This document shows, piece by piece, positions 40,223-49,337 of a DNA stretch of 64,000 nt. The notes beneath the pieces were generated by a model. The model made no database searches. It was not told the DNA's origin and worked only from the letters and a program-made list of their open reading frames with translations. Origin of the DNA: Scheffersomyces stipitis CBS 6054 (lineage: Eukaryota > Ascomycota > Pichiomycetes > Serinales > Debaryomycetaceae); NCBI RefSeq assembly GCF_000209165.1, contig NC_009043.1:1-64000 (forward strand). Direction: 5' to 3'. A program made the position numbers and the translations under genes. Within the stretch, counting starts at the first letter, position 1; each line of letters starts with the position of its first letter.

Positions 40223-42295
40223 ATGCTGTCCAAAGAGATGACGTTCTTCGTCATTGATACCACACTGGAGATGGTCAATAGGTCAAATCCCGTTTCAAAA
40301 AGATCAAGCCTTGAGAGAGGATTAGGCTACTTTCATGATCATACTGCGACTCTATTGCTTAAGAACAGGAAGATTGACCGCGTAGGCATAATTTGTGCCT
40401 CAGATGCTGGTAACCATGTCTACAGTGCTGATGAGGCTTTCACATATACGGATCTTCGTCACTTTTCCACCATTATAGAAGAGTCGTGTAAAGTCACATC
40501 AGGGCCACCAGGCAAGCCAAGTCTTGTAGAAGCCGTGACGTTGGGACTCAACCAATTCAAACCCAAGATTCATTTAAAGTACTTGCGTAACTTGGTGATC
40601 ATTTCAAATGCCGCAGGATCACAAGATCTAGATGAAGTGGACTTGAGCGAGTATACGAGTTTGATTAAGGCTTACAACATCAACGTAATATTTGTAGGCA
40701 TAGACTTCCTGGCCAACTTTGAGAAGACTCCAGAAAAAGAAAAAAACGAACAATTCTGGAGAAAGATTGTAGAGAAGGAATGGGGTGGCGTAGTTTTGGA
40801 TGCGGACGAAGCAAATGAGTCTTTGGTGTACTCGCTGACGCTCAAGAAAGTTGCTCCCAGAGTAAGCTATTCAGGCTCAATAACATTTGGACTAAGTAGC
40901 GATTCCTTAACCAATGTAAGCATATTGCAAGATGATCCTTTATCGCTTAAATTAGACGTTCAGACATTCCCAGCTACCAAGATTGAGAAAATAGTCGGTC
41001 ACACATATACGATATCCGAGAACCATGCCGCCAATACCGTTAAGAGAACAGCAAATTACTATTACAAGAAGTATGATAACAATGAAGGAAGAGATGAAAT
41101 GGCTGGAGAACAGGACGATGATGACAACAATGGCAACTATGTCAAAGTGGATGTTCATCCAGGCGAATTTGTACCAGGCTTCAAATATTCGAATCGGGAT
41201 ATCATTGCTGTAAATTCCGACCTTGCTGAAATAGCACAGCTTCGCTCGAATCCTGGACTCTCCATTATCGGCTTCATTCAGAAAACCAACCTACCTTATG
41301 CATATTTCACGGATGAATCAAGTTATGTAATACCAACAAAGGGAGGCAAAGTGTCAAATCCAATTTTGTTCAACTCTTTTGCCAAAGCTTTGCTTGAATT
41401 GAAAGCTGTTGCATTAGCTCGTTTCGTGTTGGCTGATGGTAAGGAAATAAATCTTTGTGTCTTGATTCCTCAACTTGTCTCGGTAAATGGCAGGTTATCG
41501 TACTCGTTTATACTGGTTAGACTAGCATTGAAAGAAGACCAGAAGATCGGTAGATTTCCCTACTTGACCAAGAAGGCTGAATCTCAAATTGATAAAGATG
41601 AAATTGAAGCAGAAGACGAAGACGATGATGATGAAGATGAAGATGACAAGAAACGAGAAGAGCAAGGCGATATACGTCAACGTAAATTTCCATCCGATGA
41701 AACTAATTCCTTGATGGATTCTTTTATTTTATCGCGAGATTTGGATGGTGGTTCCAACAAGCCTACTATTAATGTCCTACATAATCAGAAATTAGACTTA
41801 GTCGATAGTCAATGTGTTTACATGGGCGACAGGCTAGATGATATGAGCGTAGACGAAAAGCTTATTCCACGCTCCACTGCTTTGGCGAAGTATAACAGAA
41901 ACTTGAAGAAGATCATCATCACATCGCTCGAGCATGATAGTCTTTCCTTATTCCTCAGTGAAGAGAAGTTTGTGGAAAAGTACTTGGTTGAGAAGAATCC
42001 CAATGCTGAGAAGATATCGAATCTATACCACTACGACAATATTCTTCGAGGCAACACTGTAGGCACCAAGGGCTGGCTCAAAGGCTTCAATGTACATTCG
42101 AGCGATATTTCCAAGACATTGATCGATGCCCTTGATGTGAAATATCTTGAGAAGGACGAGAAGAAACACAAGCGTCGTAAGTACGAAGGAACTGCATTCG
42201 AACGATTCTTCCGTAATGAAGGCGACTCTGCGAACTCCGATATGAAGGCTGACTTTGATGAATTTTTCGACGTTAAAGACTTATTGGGTGGGTAG
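40223..42295 (+). CDS. YKU80: Ku80 subunit of the Ku DNA end-binding complex
   Basis: This 690-residue nuclear protein (yeast Yku80 629) pairs with Ku70 to bind DNA ends for end joining and telomere protection. It has an N-terminal von Willebrand A-type domain (residues about 6-200; EMTFFVIDTTLEMV, YLRNLVIISNAAGS) and a Ku core beta-barrel (about 215-560). That core is interrupted by a strongly acidic loop at roughly 455-478 (EAEDEDDDDEDEDDKKREE) that other Ku80 proteins need not share. The C-terminal segment is short, without the long vertebrate DNA-PKcs arm. The start is the ATG at 40223. It converges with MTG1. Confidence 0.9.
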   Translation: MLSKEMTFFVIDTTLEMVNRSNPVSKRSSLERGLGYFHDHTATLLLKNRKIDRVGIICASDAGNHVYSADEAFTYTDLRHFSTIIEESCKVTSGPPGKPSLVEAVTLGLNQFKPKIHLKYLRNLVIISNAAGSQDLDEVDLSEYTSLIKAYNINVIFVGIDFLANFEKTPEKEKNEQFWRKIVEKEWGGVVLDADEANESLVYSLTLKKVAPRVSYSGSITFGLSSDSLTNVSILQDDPLSLKLDVQTFPATKIEKIVGHTYTISENHAANTVKRTANYYYKKYDNNEGRDEMAGEQDDDDNNGNYVKVDVHPGEFVPGFKYSNRDIIAVNSDLAEIAQLRSNPGLSIIGFIQKTNLPYAYFTDESSYVIPTKGGKVSNPILFNSFAKALLELKAVALARFVLADGKEINLCVLIPQLVSVNGRLSYSFILVRLALKEDQKIGRFPYLTKKAESQIDKDEIEAEDEDDDDEDEDDKKREEQGDIRQRKFPSDETNSLMDSFILSRDLDGGSNKPTINVLHNQKLDLVDSQCVYMGDRLDDMSVDEKLIPRSTALAKYNRNLKKIIITSLEHDSLSLFLSEEKFVEKYLVEKNPNAEKISNLYHYDNILRGNTVGTKGWLKGFNVHSSDISKTLIDALDVKYLEKDEKKHKRRKYEGTAFERFFRNEGDSANSDMKADFDEFFDVKDLLGG

Positions 42296-42370
42296 TATAG
42301 ATAGTAAATAAAGGGTCAATATTGGTACTCAATACCTGAAAGCTGTTAGTTCTATGTACATGATTCCTTA

Positions 42371-43480
42371 CTAATATTTAAACAAACGATTTTTCAAATC
42401 GTATTCCCTATCCTTTGCTGTTCTCCTTCTATGTTTTGATCTAGCGGTACCGTCTTCCCCCAAACTATTTACAATTTTTTCGGATACCTTCATGGTTGTA
42501 ACCCGTTCCCTTTCGTTCTTGAAGATCTGTTTGAGGTCGTTTCCATTGATGTCCAAGATGGCTTGCAAGTCAAAGACAGCCTTATATTTCTGGGAGTTAC
42601 CCTGCTTCCAGAGACTTATCCAATGAGAAGCGATACCCAACTCGTCGTAGGAACCGTCACCATTGACTTGGTCTCTGTACTTAGCTATATGGTACAACAA
42701 CTCGTCGATTGAGTTTGTAGGTCTGTTTATGTACTCAGCGTATTTCGAACCTGTTGGATCTTGTAAATTAAGCAAGTACAACAAGTAATCTGCCTGGATT
42801 ACAGGGTCTATAAACGAAGTGTGAACACATCCCACCATTCCTAGAGCTAACATAGTTTCAATATCCTTCACCGTGGGCAAAAATACACCTGGAGTATCAT
42901 GAACTAAGATATCTGGCTCTCGACAGAGCCGTATGATCTCACTAGTATTTTTCGTAACTCCTGGCTGGCCTCCTGTTCTGGCAACTTTTCTTCTTTTAGT
43001 CGAGATGGCTCCTACTGAATCGTTGCTCAAACCTACTTCTCTGAGAGTATTCACAAGTGTCGACTTTCCGACATTGGGCATCCCAATAATCATCAAACGG
43101 AGTCCCAATGGAGGAGGAGGAGTCATTTCAAAGTACCGTTGTTTGATTAAGTCTATTACTTTCTGGGCGTCTTTACGACTTCTACAATCGATAGTTAGAT
43201 GCTTCTCGTTTACTGATTCATGCCATTTTCGGAGTACACTGCTCTTAAGAGCAGATAAGTCCTTTTTGCTGTAGAGGACAATCTTCTCCTTCTGGGCTAG
43301 CACTCTGTCAAAGAGTACATTGGTGGTGGAAAGGGGAGCTCTGCTATCTCTGACTTCAAGAACAAGATCAATTTGTGGAGCAAGATGGCCAAACTTGGTT
43401 AGTGCCTTCTGGTGATGACCTTTGAAGTTGGACAAGGGGATATTGTAGTTCGGAAAGATCCGACGGGGTATAAAAGACAT
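42371..43480 (-). CDS. MTG1: Mitochondrial ribosome-assembly GTPase Mtg1
   Basis: This 369-residue circularly permuted GTPase of the YlqF/MTG1 family (yeast 367) works in assembly of the large mitochondrial ribosomal subunit at the inner membrane. Motif order is permuted as expected: G4-like YSKKDL (70-75) comes before G1 GMPNVGKST (133-141) and G3 DTPG (195-198). VRDSRAPLS (about 43-51) is also typical. The ATG at 43480 gives a basic N-terminus (SFIPRRIFP) fitting mitochondrial import. It is divergent from KTI12 across 187 bp. Confidence 0.92.
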   Translation of the reverse strand: MSFIPRRIFPNYNIPLSNFKGHHQKALTKFGHLAPQIDLVLEVRDSRAPLSTTNVLFDRVLAQKEKIVLYSKKDLSALKSSVLRKWHESVNEKHLTIDCRSRKDAQKVIDLIKQRYFEMTPPPPLGLRLMIIGMPNVGKSTLVNTLREVGLSNDSVGAISTKRRKVARTGGQPGVTKNTSEIIRLCREPDILVHDTPGVFLPTVKDIETMLALGMVGCVHTSFIDPVIQADYLLYLLNLQDPTGSKYAEYINRPTNSIDELLYHIAKYRDQVNGDGSYDELGIASHWISLWKQGNSQKYKAVFDLQAILDINGNDLKQIFKNERERVTTMKVSEKIVNSLGEDGTARSKHRRRTAKDREYDLKNRLFKY

Positions 43481-43667
43481 AATGAAATAGTATGCGAGAC
43501 TAATGTACAAATAGTATATGCTTCGAAATAAAATGTAAATGTATTTTAATAGCAATCAGATCTGCTTGGTGCGCTCGCATTTAAAAAAGTGAAAAATTCG
43601 AGATGCCTACTATTTATTATCAAAAATCTTTTCTTCCATTTTCAAGATAAAACTTTCTAAGAAAAGA

Positions 43668-44543
43668 ATGCCTTTGATAACTTTCACAGGTTTGCCGTCT
43701 TCTGGTAAAACTACTTGGGCAAAGGAGTTGCAGCGACAACTTCAGAAGAAAATCGAAACTGCAAAGGAATCAAATACACCTGGCCATAATTACAATATCA
43801 TATATCATTCAGATGAGACACTAGGAATTTCTCACGATGTGTATAGAGATTCGAATCTCGAGAAGCACGCCAGAGGGAACCAGATGTCTGCTGTGAAAAG
43901 AGATCTTTCTCGGTCGAATTTCGTCATATTGGACTCTCTTGCATATATCAAAGGATTCAGATACCAGCTCTTTTGTGAAGCCAAAGGAGTAGTAACCCCA
44001 CATTGTGTGATACAAGTGATTAACCCAATTGAAAAATGTATAGAATGGAACGAGTCAGAAAGCAAGGAAAACAAATGGGATCAAGATCTCGTCCATCAAC
44101 TCCTAATGAGATATGAAGAACCAAATGGAGATTCAAGGTGGGACTCTCCGTTATTCACCATTTTGTCAGCAGATGAAAATGAAAAGCTTCCCATAGATGA
44201 AATTTGGGATTCATTGGTTTTGAAAAGACCTCCACCTCCCAACGCTGCTACTCTAGTCAAACCTACCTCGGGAAACAACTTTTTGCAAGAGTTGGATAGA
44301 CAAACACAAGAAGTCATCAGTAAGATTCTCCAGCATCAACAAATCACAACTGTCGGAGGTGAAGTTCTTGTAAACAAAGACCAACAGTTGGTGGTTGAGT
44401 TGCCACCCACTCCTGTGAGTATTGCCCAAATGCAACGTATCAGAAGAACATACATCAGTCTCAATAGAATGAGATCTGTGGACATCGATAGAATAACGCC
44501 ACTATTTGTCGAATATGTAAATAGAAGTCTCAATAGCGATTAA
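43668..44543 (+). CDS. KTI12: Elongator-associated protein Kti12
   Basis: This 291-residue P-loop protein (yeast 313) associates with Elongator and is required for wobble-uridine tRNA modification. The N-terminal ATPase-like domain has a Walker A motif at residues 8-15 (GLPSSGKT), a hydrophobic Walker B-like strand (NFVILDSLAYIKGFRYQLFC, quoted in part: FVILDSLAYIKGFRYQL) and the Kti12/PSTK-type DSRWDSPLF loop. The C-terminal half is helical and ends in RMRSVDIDRITPLFVEYVN. The start is the ATG at 43668. It converges with UTP11 (67 bp). Confidence 0.93.
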   Translation: MPLITFTGLPSSGKTTWAKELQRQLQKKIETAKESNTPGHNYNIIYHSDETLGISHDVYRDSNLEKHARGNQMSAVKRDLSRSNFVILDSLAYIKGFRYQLFCEAKGVVTPHCVIQVINPIEKCIEWNESESKENKWDQDLVHQLLMRYEEPNGDSRWDSPLFTILSADENEKLPIDEIWDSLVLKRPPPPNAATLVKPTSGNNFLQELDRQTQEVISKILQHQQITTVGGEVLVNKDQQLVVELPPTPVSIAQMQRIRRTYISLNRMRSVDIDRITPLFVEYVNRSLNSD

Positions 44544-44610
44544 CTTTAATGACTACGAATTATAGACAAAAGCTTCAAATGCTCTATTGTGTATTATGCT
44601 ATAAATGATG

Positions 44611-45357
44611 CTAACGTTTTCTCTGGTTTTTCCACTTAAATGAAACCTTTCCTGCTGCATCCACCATTTTCTTCTTACTACCTTTCTTCATCAATTCTCT
44701 TGTAGTTTCCATTCTGGCTTCAACTTCTTTCAACTGCTTTTCCTTCTCTAATCTTCTCTCTAATGCCTTAAATTGCTTCAACTTCTTCAAATCCTGCCTG
44801 TCCTTTAATCTCTGTTCTAGTATGGAATCTTCACTAACAAGCCGTTTGTCACTCTGGAGTTGGCCTATTCTTAGCCTGTTTTCTCTCTTCTCTAAAAGAC
44901 TGGCATCTGTATCAAAAAAATCTGCGGCATTGAATGATTGCTGGCTTTCGAGAGAATCTACAAACACTGTATGTTTACCACTGGCACTGAAACCGAGCTC
45001 TTCCTTCTCTCGCTCTATTTTTTGAACCTCAGAAAGTCTGGCAGTCCTCACATAGTTCACGTCTTGCGTCTTGAGCAATTTAACTTGATCTACACTCAAC
45101 ACTTCACTATCTCTGTCTGTTATTAAAATTCCTCTGTCATCGACTTTTCTTCTTGTCATAGCATGGTAGTATTCGTCTGGATTGTATACCGCAGCCTTCT
45201 TCTTCAATGCCTTCAAAGCAGCCTGTTTTTTGTGATAATCAGCAGCTCTTAATCGATAATCTTTCTTCTTTTCCAATAGACCAAATCTGGCTCTATCCAG
45301 CGTCTGGGATCTCTCCTTGTGCTGCTTTTTCTGCACATTGTGAACCAACTTCGCCAT
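44611..45357 (-). CDS. UTP11: U3 snoRNP / SSU processome protein Utp11
   Basis: This 248-residue basic nucleolar protein (yeast 250) of the small-subunit processome is required for 18S rRNA maturation. The diagnostic N-terminus is present (MAKLVHNVQKKQHKERSQ, then GLLEKKKDYRLRA), followed by NPDEYYHAM and DQVKLLKTQDVNYVRTAR. The C-terminus is a Lys/Glu-rich helix ending in KNQRKR. Codon 20 is CTG and lies where related proteins carry a polar residue, which favours Ser decoding. It is divergent from ATP25 across 447 bp. Confidence 0.94.
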   Translation of the reverse strand: MAKLVHNVQKKQHKERSQTLDRARFGLLEKKKDYRLRAADYHKKQAALKALKKKAAVYNPDEYYHAMTRRKVDDRGILITDRDSEVLSVDQVKLLKTQDVNYVRTARLSEVQKIEREKEELGFSASGKHTVFVDSLESQQSFNAADFFDTDASLLEKRENRLRIGQLQSDKRLVSEDSILEQRLKDRQDLKKLKQFKALERRLEKEKQLKEVEARMETTRELMKKGSKKKMVDAAGKVSFKWKNQRKR

Positions 45358-45804
45358 TCTGTGAAGTAGACGTTATTCTATTTTTTGGTGGATGTTTTTG
45401 TCGAATCTATCAGCTTCAATATATGTAATTCGAGATGCTCTTCTCAAAAAAAAGTGATGATGGAGAAGTCGCAGACTGAATCAGAATATTTCACAATGTC
45501 GTGCGACATAAAAATGACTACGGTTAATTCAGTAAAATTGTAGTCTATACCCTTGGCATGCTAGTACAAAATTGCCCCGAAATATAGACGAATTTCTCAA
45601 GATATAGCCCAAAATATATAGGAACTGGAATGTTTATTTTCATTTGAATGGTTAATCATCTCTTCCCAATCAAATTGTTCTCAGGCAGATTCTCCTGATA
45701 CTAGATCGGAACTATTTTATCACGTGACACAAAAGTACTGAACACAATTTTTTTCAATTCAAGAGTCTTAGAACAAGCAACATTTGACTTCTCTATCCAC
45801 AAAC
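45358..45804. promoter_or_regulatory. UTP11/ATP25 divergent promoter with an E-box
   Basis: TCACGTGAC at 45720-45728 lies 77 bp before the ATP25 ATG. The rest is AT-rich and no gene was seen. Confidence 0.5.
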
Positions 45805-47655
45805 ATGATAAGAAGGATCGTCGGACCGTTTGCGAGACTTGCAGTTCCAAGAGTCTGTGTTAGAACGGGGGTGGTTTTACCTTTGAGGTTCAACAGCCAG
45901 GTGTCGAAATCTCAATCAGTTAGTGAACTGAGAGAAGTTTTGTCTACTGTTGTAGATGAAGACATTCCATGGTTCATGAGAGATGAAAGCACTTCTCCTC
46001 TTATAGATACTAAGGAGATAGAAATTCCCTCCATTCCTGAGAATGCTCCTGAAACAGTAGAGGAGTTTTTAAAGCTCGTAGCTGAAGAATACGGCTTGCA
46101 AGATATTCAATTATTCGATTTGACTCTGTTGCCAGAGTCTCATCCATCAAGTACCAAAAACCAAGCAGCAAGCTATATAATTATATGCACGGGAAAGTCC
46201 GAGAAACACATATACAAAGCTTCGAGTGAGCTTAGGCTCAATATTAAACACAGTCATGATATCCTTCCATCGCTCGAGGGAGTGGTTTCTGGAGGAACTA
46301 GCCCTGCTGCACGCAGAAGGCTTCTCAAACGAGTGAGAAGAGGTGCTCCAGCTACCGACAATGACTACGGAAAAGTGCCGAACAGTTGGGTTATGTGTGA
46401 TACTAAGGTCGATAACATTTTCATCCATATCCTTACCCAGCAGAGAAGAGATGAACTCAATTTGGAATCATTGTGGTGTAGAGATGAAGAAAAGGAAAAG
46501 TACCTCCCAAGCAGTACTTCTGTAGAAGAGTCTGATGACATTTTCATAGGCGTGAGAAGAGGTTTCCATACCATGACTCCATTCTGGGCACAACAGAGGA
46601 GGTCATATTCAACCAAAAAATTGCATTCTATCCAGCAACTCTTTAATGAGGACTCCAGCATCAGCGAAGACAAGTTGCAATCGTATAAAAACAATTTTGA
46701 TTCGAATTTTGTACCGAGAACTGTACAAGCATTCAGAGATAAATTTGAGCTTTATAGAACCATCCATGTGCTTAATCCATCATTAGTATCGTTTGAACAG
46801 GTCCGCGAGACTATTCTCGAAAAATATAGTTCATTGGATATCTATGTGAACAAAGATTTCTCCATTACTTCAGAAAAAGTAGAAGATGTCATCAGATACA
46901 TGAAATTAATCATAGATTCACCAGAAATAGCAGTTTCTGGTGAAAACACAGGAGTATTTGTCGATAGGGTATTCGACAGCGTTTCAAAATTCATATCTAC
47001 TTTGGTTTCCTTTTCATATGAACAAGTCAACGTTCTTGAGCATGATGAATTTCTTCCACTTTTATGGAGATTGACATTAATTGAAAAAGACGATGCTGTT
47101 CTCAATTCAGAGGTAATCACAAGAGCTATTCAGGGAGAAGTATCTTTAGGGACAGATGTGTTTAGAGGCAATTCGCCAATTTCACAAGCATCCAATAAAG
47201 CCCGGGATGTAATTAATATTGCGAAGTACTTCTCCGAGCTCAATCAAGTCATACAAGCAGTCTCCTTCAAAGAGTTAGTACTTTTTTCCTACGGAAATGC
47301 TGGCAAATGGAGCAAGTTCTGGAACGAGTGGGAGGTTTCTTTTGGGTTCTTTGGTAATGGATCCCCACAGGCTGCGGTACACTCATGGGTCAGATTAGTG
47401 GTCTATCTTGCATTGCGAGACAATAAGACGCAGCAATTGCATTTCCTCCATAACTATTGGAATAATTCGGGGCTAAGTCGTAGTATTGTTCTGGATCTCG
47501 AAAGAAATGAATGCCGTTTTGGATCCCCAACAGAGAAAAGAGTTTTCATATCTGCAATCAATAAAATTGTCGACAGTGTTAACAACAGCAATAATGACTC
47601 CAAAAAGCAACAGACGGGATTTGCCGAAGTCAAGGCATTCATAGAAAGACTCTAG
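45805..47655 (+). CDS. ATP25: Mitochondrial Atp25 (RsfS domain plus ATP9 mRNA factor)
   Basis: This 616-residue mitochondrial protein has the length of yeast Atp25 (612), whose C-terminal half stabilises ATP9 (OLI1) mRNA and whose N-terminal half aids Atp9 ring assembly. It has a presequence (MIRRIVGPFARLAVPRV), then a RsfS/DUF143 ribosome-silencing-factor domain at about residues 85-225 (LQDIQLFDLT, ASYIIICTGKSEKHI, SWVMCDTKVDNIFIHIL, then LNLESLW), and a long helical region with no named motif. The ATG at 45805 is chosen as the first in frame. Residue 108 is CTG in a position where Ser fits well. The CACGTG element 77 bp upstream fits a respiratory gene. Confidence 0.87.
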   Translation: MIRRIVGPFARLAVPRVCVRTGVVLPLRFNSQVSKSQSVSELREVLSTVVDEDIPWFMRDESTSPLIDTKEIEIPSIPENAPETVEEFLKLVAEEYGLQDIQLFDLTLLPESHPSSTKNQAASYIIICTGKSEKHIYKASSELRLNIKHSHDILPSLEGVVSGGTSPAARRRLLKRVRRGAPATDNDYGKVPNSWVMCDTKVDNIFIHILTQQRRDELNLESLWCRDEEKEKYLPSSTSVEESDDIFIGVRRGFHTMTPFWAQQRRSYSTKKLHSIQQLFNEDSSISEDKLQSYKNNFDSNFVPRTVQAFRDKFELYRTIHVLNPSLVSFEQVRETILEKYSSLDIYVNKDFSITSEKVEDVIRYMKLIIDSPEIAVSGENTGVFVDRVFDSVSKFISTLVSFSYEQVNVLEHDEFLPLLWRLTLIEKDDAVLNSEVITRAIQGEVSLGTDVFRGNSPISQASNKARDVINIAKYFSELNQVIQAVSFKELVLFSYGNAGKWSKFWNEWEVSFGFFGNGSPQAAVHSWVRLVVYLALRDNKTQQLHFLHNYWNNSGLSRSIVLDLERNECRFGSPTEKRVFISAINKIVDSVNNSNNDSKKQQTGFAEVKAFIERL

Positions 47656-47975
47656 GCGACGGGTAGTTGCACATCTGTAAATAGCAAATAATCATAATCA
47701 GGTAATATAAGGTTAGAATCGAAAGAAGTCCATTTGGGTGTAGTTCAATAATAAAAGATAACTATAACAACACATTTTCGTTATTATATAAGTAACCATT
47801 AATTAACACATTACAAATTCTTAGTTCTTTCATTTCGACTCAAAAGTGTTCTACCCTAATTGTCTTTCCGCCTTGTTATGGAGCAGTTGCAAAAATTTCG
47901 TGTATAGACGCGGTAAACACACGACCTTGCAACACAAGCCAAATCTGGCAATGTTATACTTTCAATTAGTCTTGA
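47656..47975. other. ATP25-SLD2 intergenic region
   Basis: This is AT-rich and without a gene. A 12-codon upstream frame (47951-47986) overlaps the first possible SLD2 ATG. Confidence 0.45.
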
Positions 47976-49280
47976 ATGCTATTTGAGAGCTTGAAACAAA
48001 TGTCTTCGGTAGAAATGGAGCAGCTAAAGACCGTGATAAAGAAATGGGAGTACAGTTTCCGGGAAAAGAACGACCGTTTACCTTCGAAACTGGACATTAA
48101 AGCTAATGCTGATATCCACAAGCTCTACCTGAAATACCGAGCATTGAAGAGTGGGGGCCACAGTTCCCATTCCAAGAGGAATGTAAGCAGTGGTTTCAAA
48201 GCAGCACAGCCAGTACATAATTCTCCACCTCCAGAGACTAGTGATGAGCGTGGAGTTGAAATCATGTTGGAATCTGAGATTGCAGAGTATGAAAATGAGG
48301 ATATAGAATCTGACCTTATACCGACAGTGAGGGAGTTGGGCCCAACTCCACAGGCCAATGGCAAGGTGCTATCTATATTCGATATGAGGATGACGCCACC
48401 AGAATCATCGCCGTTGAAATCACGACAGACAAGTGCGAATCCTTTCACAGAGTTCAAGACTCCTACGAAAGTTCGTGTTAAACACGAGTTAAGGAACACA
48501 CCAACACGAACAGATAGAGGCAAGGAGCTGATTTTCAATAAACTCAAGAACTTAAGCACAGAGAATAACCATTTGGAGACTCCAAAAAAGAAGGAAACCC
48601 AATTGGGTATAGACACCCAGCTAGTCACACCCATGTATTTGGGTCGAACCAACAAAAAGTTTGAGTTTGCCAATGGAACAAGTATAATCGATTCTAACGA
48701 AAATATCTCGTCGTCTCCTTTCGTTGTCCAGGAGATGACTCCACGGGTGACAGTCGAAGTTACACCTACACGTAATCCTGTGATTGATTTTCTGGTTTCG
48801 CCATCTCCGCTCAAGTCACATAGATTCTTTACAAAGAAGCTCACGGACGTTTTCCACGAAATCAAGGCGATGGAAAATAGTGATGAACTTGAAATCGAAG
48901 AGAATGAAGAAGAAGATATCCACGAAGATATTGACAACGATAATGATGGGAACCAGAAACCAAGACGTAAGAAGTTCACCATGAAGAGAACTACAAGAAG
49001 ATGGAAGATGAAGCCTACTATTCAAGCTAATGTTGACGGAGATAGCATTGCGAAAAAGAACATCCATGATGAAATCAAGAAATTAGACGACAAGCAAAAG
49101 ACCGATTTGGAAGCATATATGGCGTCTGATGATGAATCTGAAGAAGAACCTATTATTGTTAAAAAAGCCAAACCCCAATCGGGGGCTAAGAAGATCAAGC
49201 CTATGAGCAATAATTACCAAAGACTCAAAATCAACGATCCACGTTCAAAAGCGTTTAAGAGGAGAATGTCTAGAAGATAG
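47976..49280 (+). CDS. SLD2: DNA replication initiation protein Sld2/Drc1
   Basis: This 434-residue replication factor (yeast 453), once phosphorylated by S-phase CDK, binds Dpb11 and helps assemble the CMG helicase. The conserved RecQL4-like N-terminal block is clear (LKTVIKKWEYSFREKN, then RLPSKLDIKAN, LYLKYRAL). The middle carries at least six full CDK sites of S/T-P-x-K/R form (SPLK, TPTK, TPTR, TPKK, TPTR, SPLK), as expected for a CDK switch. The C-terminus is basic. The first ATG is 47976, but in-frame ATGs at 48000 and 48015 are alternatives, and a short upstream frame overlapping 47976 favours a later start. Confidence 0.9.
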   Translation: MLFESLKQMSSVEMEQLKTVIKKWEYSFREKNDRLPSKLDIKANADIHKLYLKYRALKSGGHSSHSKRNVSSGFKAAQPVHNSPPPETSDERGVEIMLESEIAEYENEDIESDLIPTVRELGPTPQANGKVLSIFDMRMTPPESSPLKSRQTSANPFTEFKTPTKVRVKHELRNTPTRTDRGKELIFNKLKNLSTENNHLETPKKKETQLGIDTQLVTPMYLGRTNKKFEFANGTSIIDSNENISSSPFVVQEMTPRVTVEVTPTRNPVIDFLVSPSPLKSHRFFTKKLTDVFHEIKAMENSDELEIEENEEEDIHEDIDNDNDGNQKPRRKKFTMKRTTRRWKMKPTIQANVDGDSIAKKNIHDEIKKLDDKQKTDLEAYMASDDESEEEPIIVKKAKPQSGAKKIKPMSNNYQRLKINDPRSKAFKRRMSRR

Positions 49281-49337
49281 GAGTAGCTATATTCTATATT
49301 TAACTATTTATTATGCATACATCTACTACAAGTAGTA

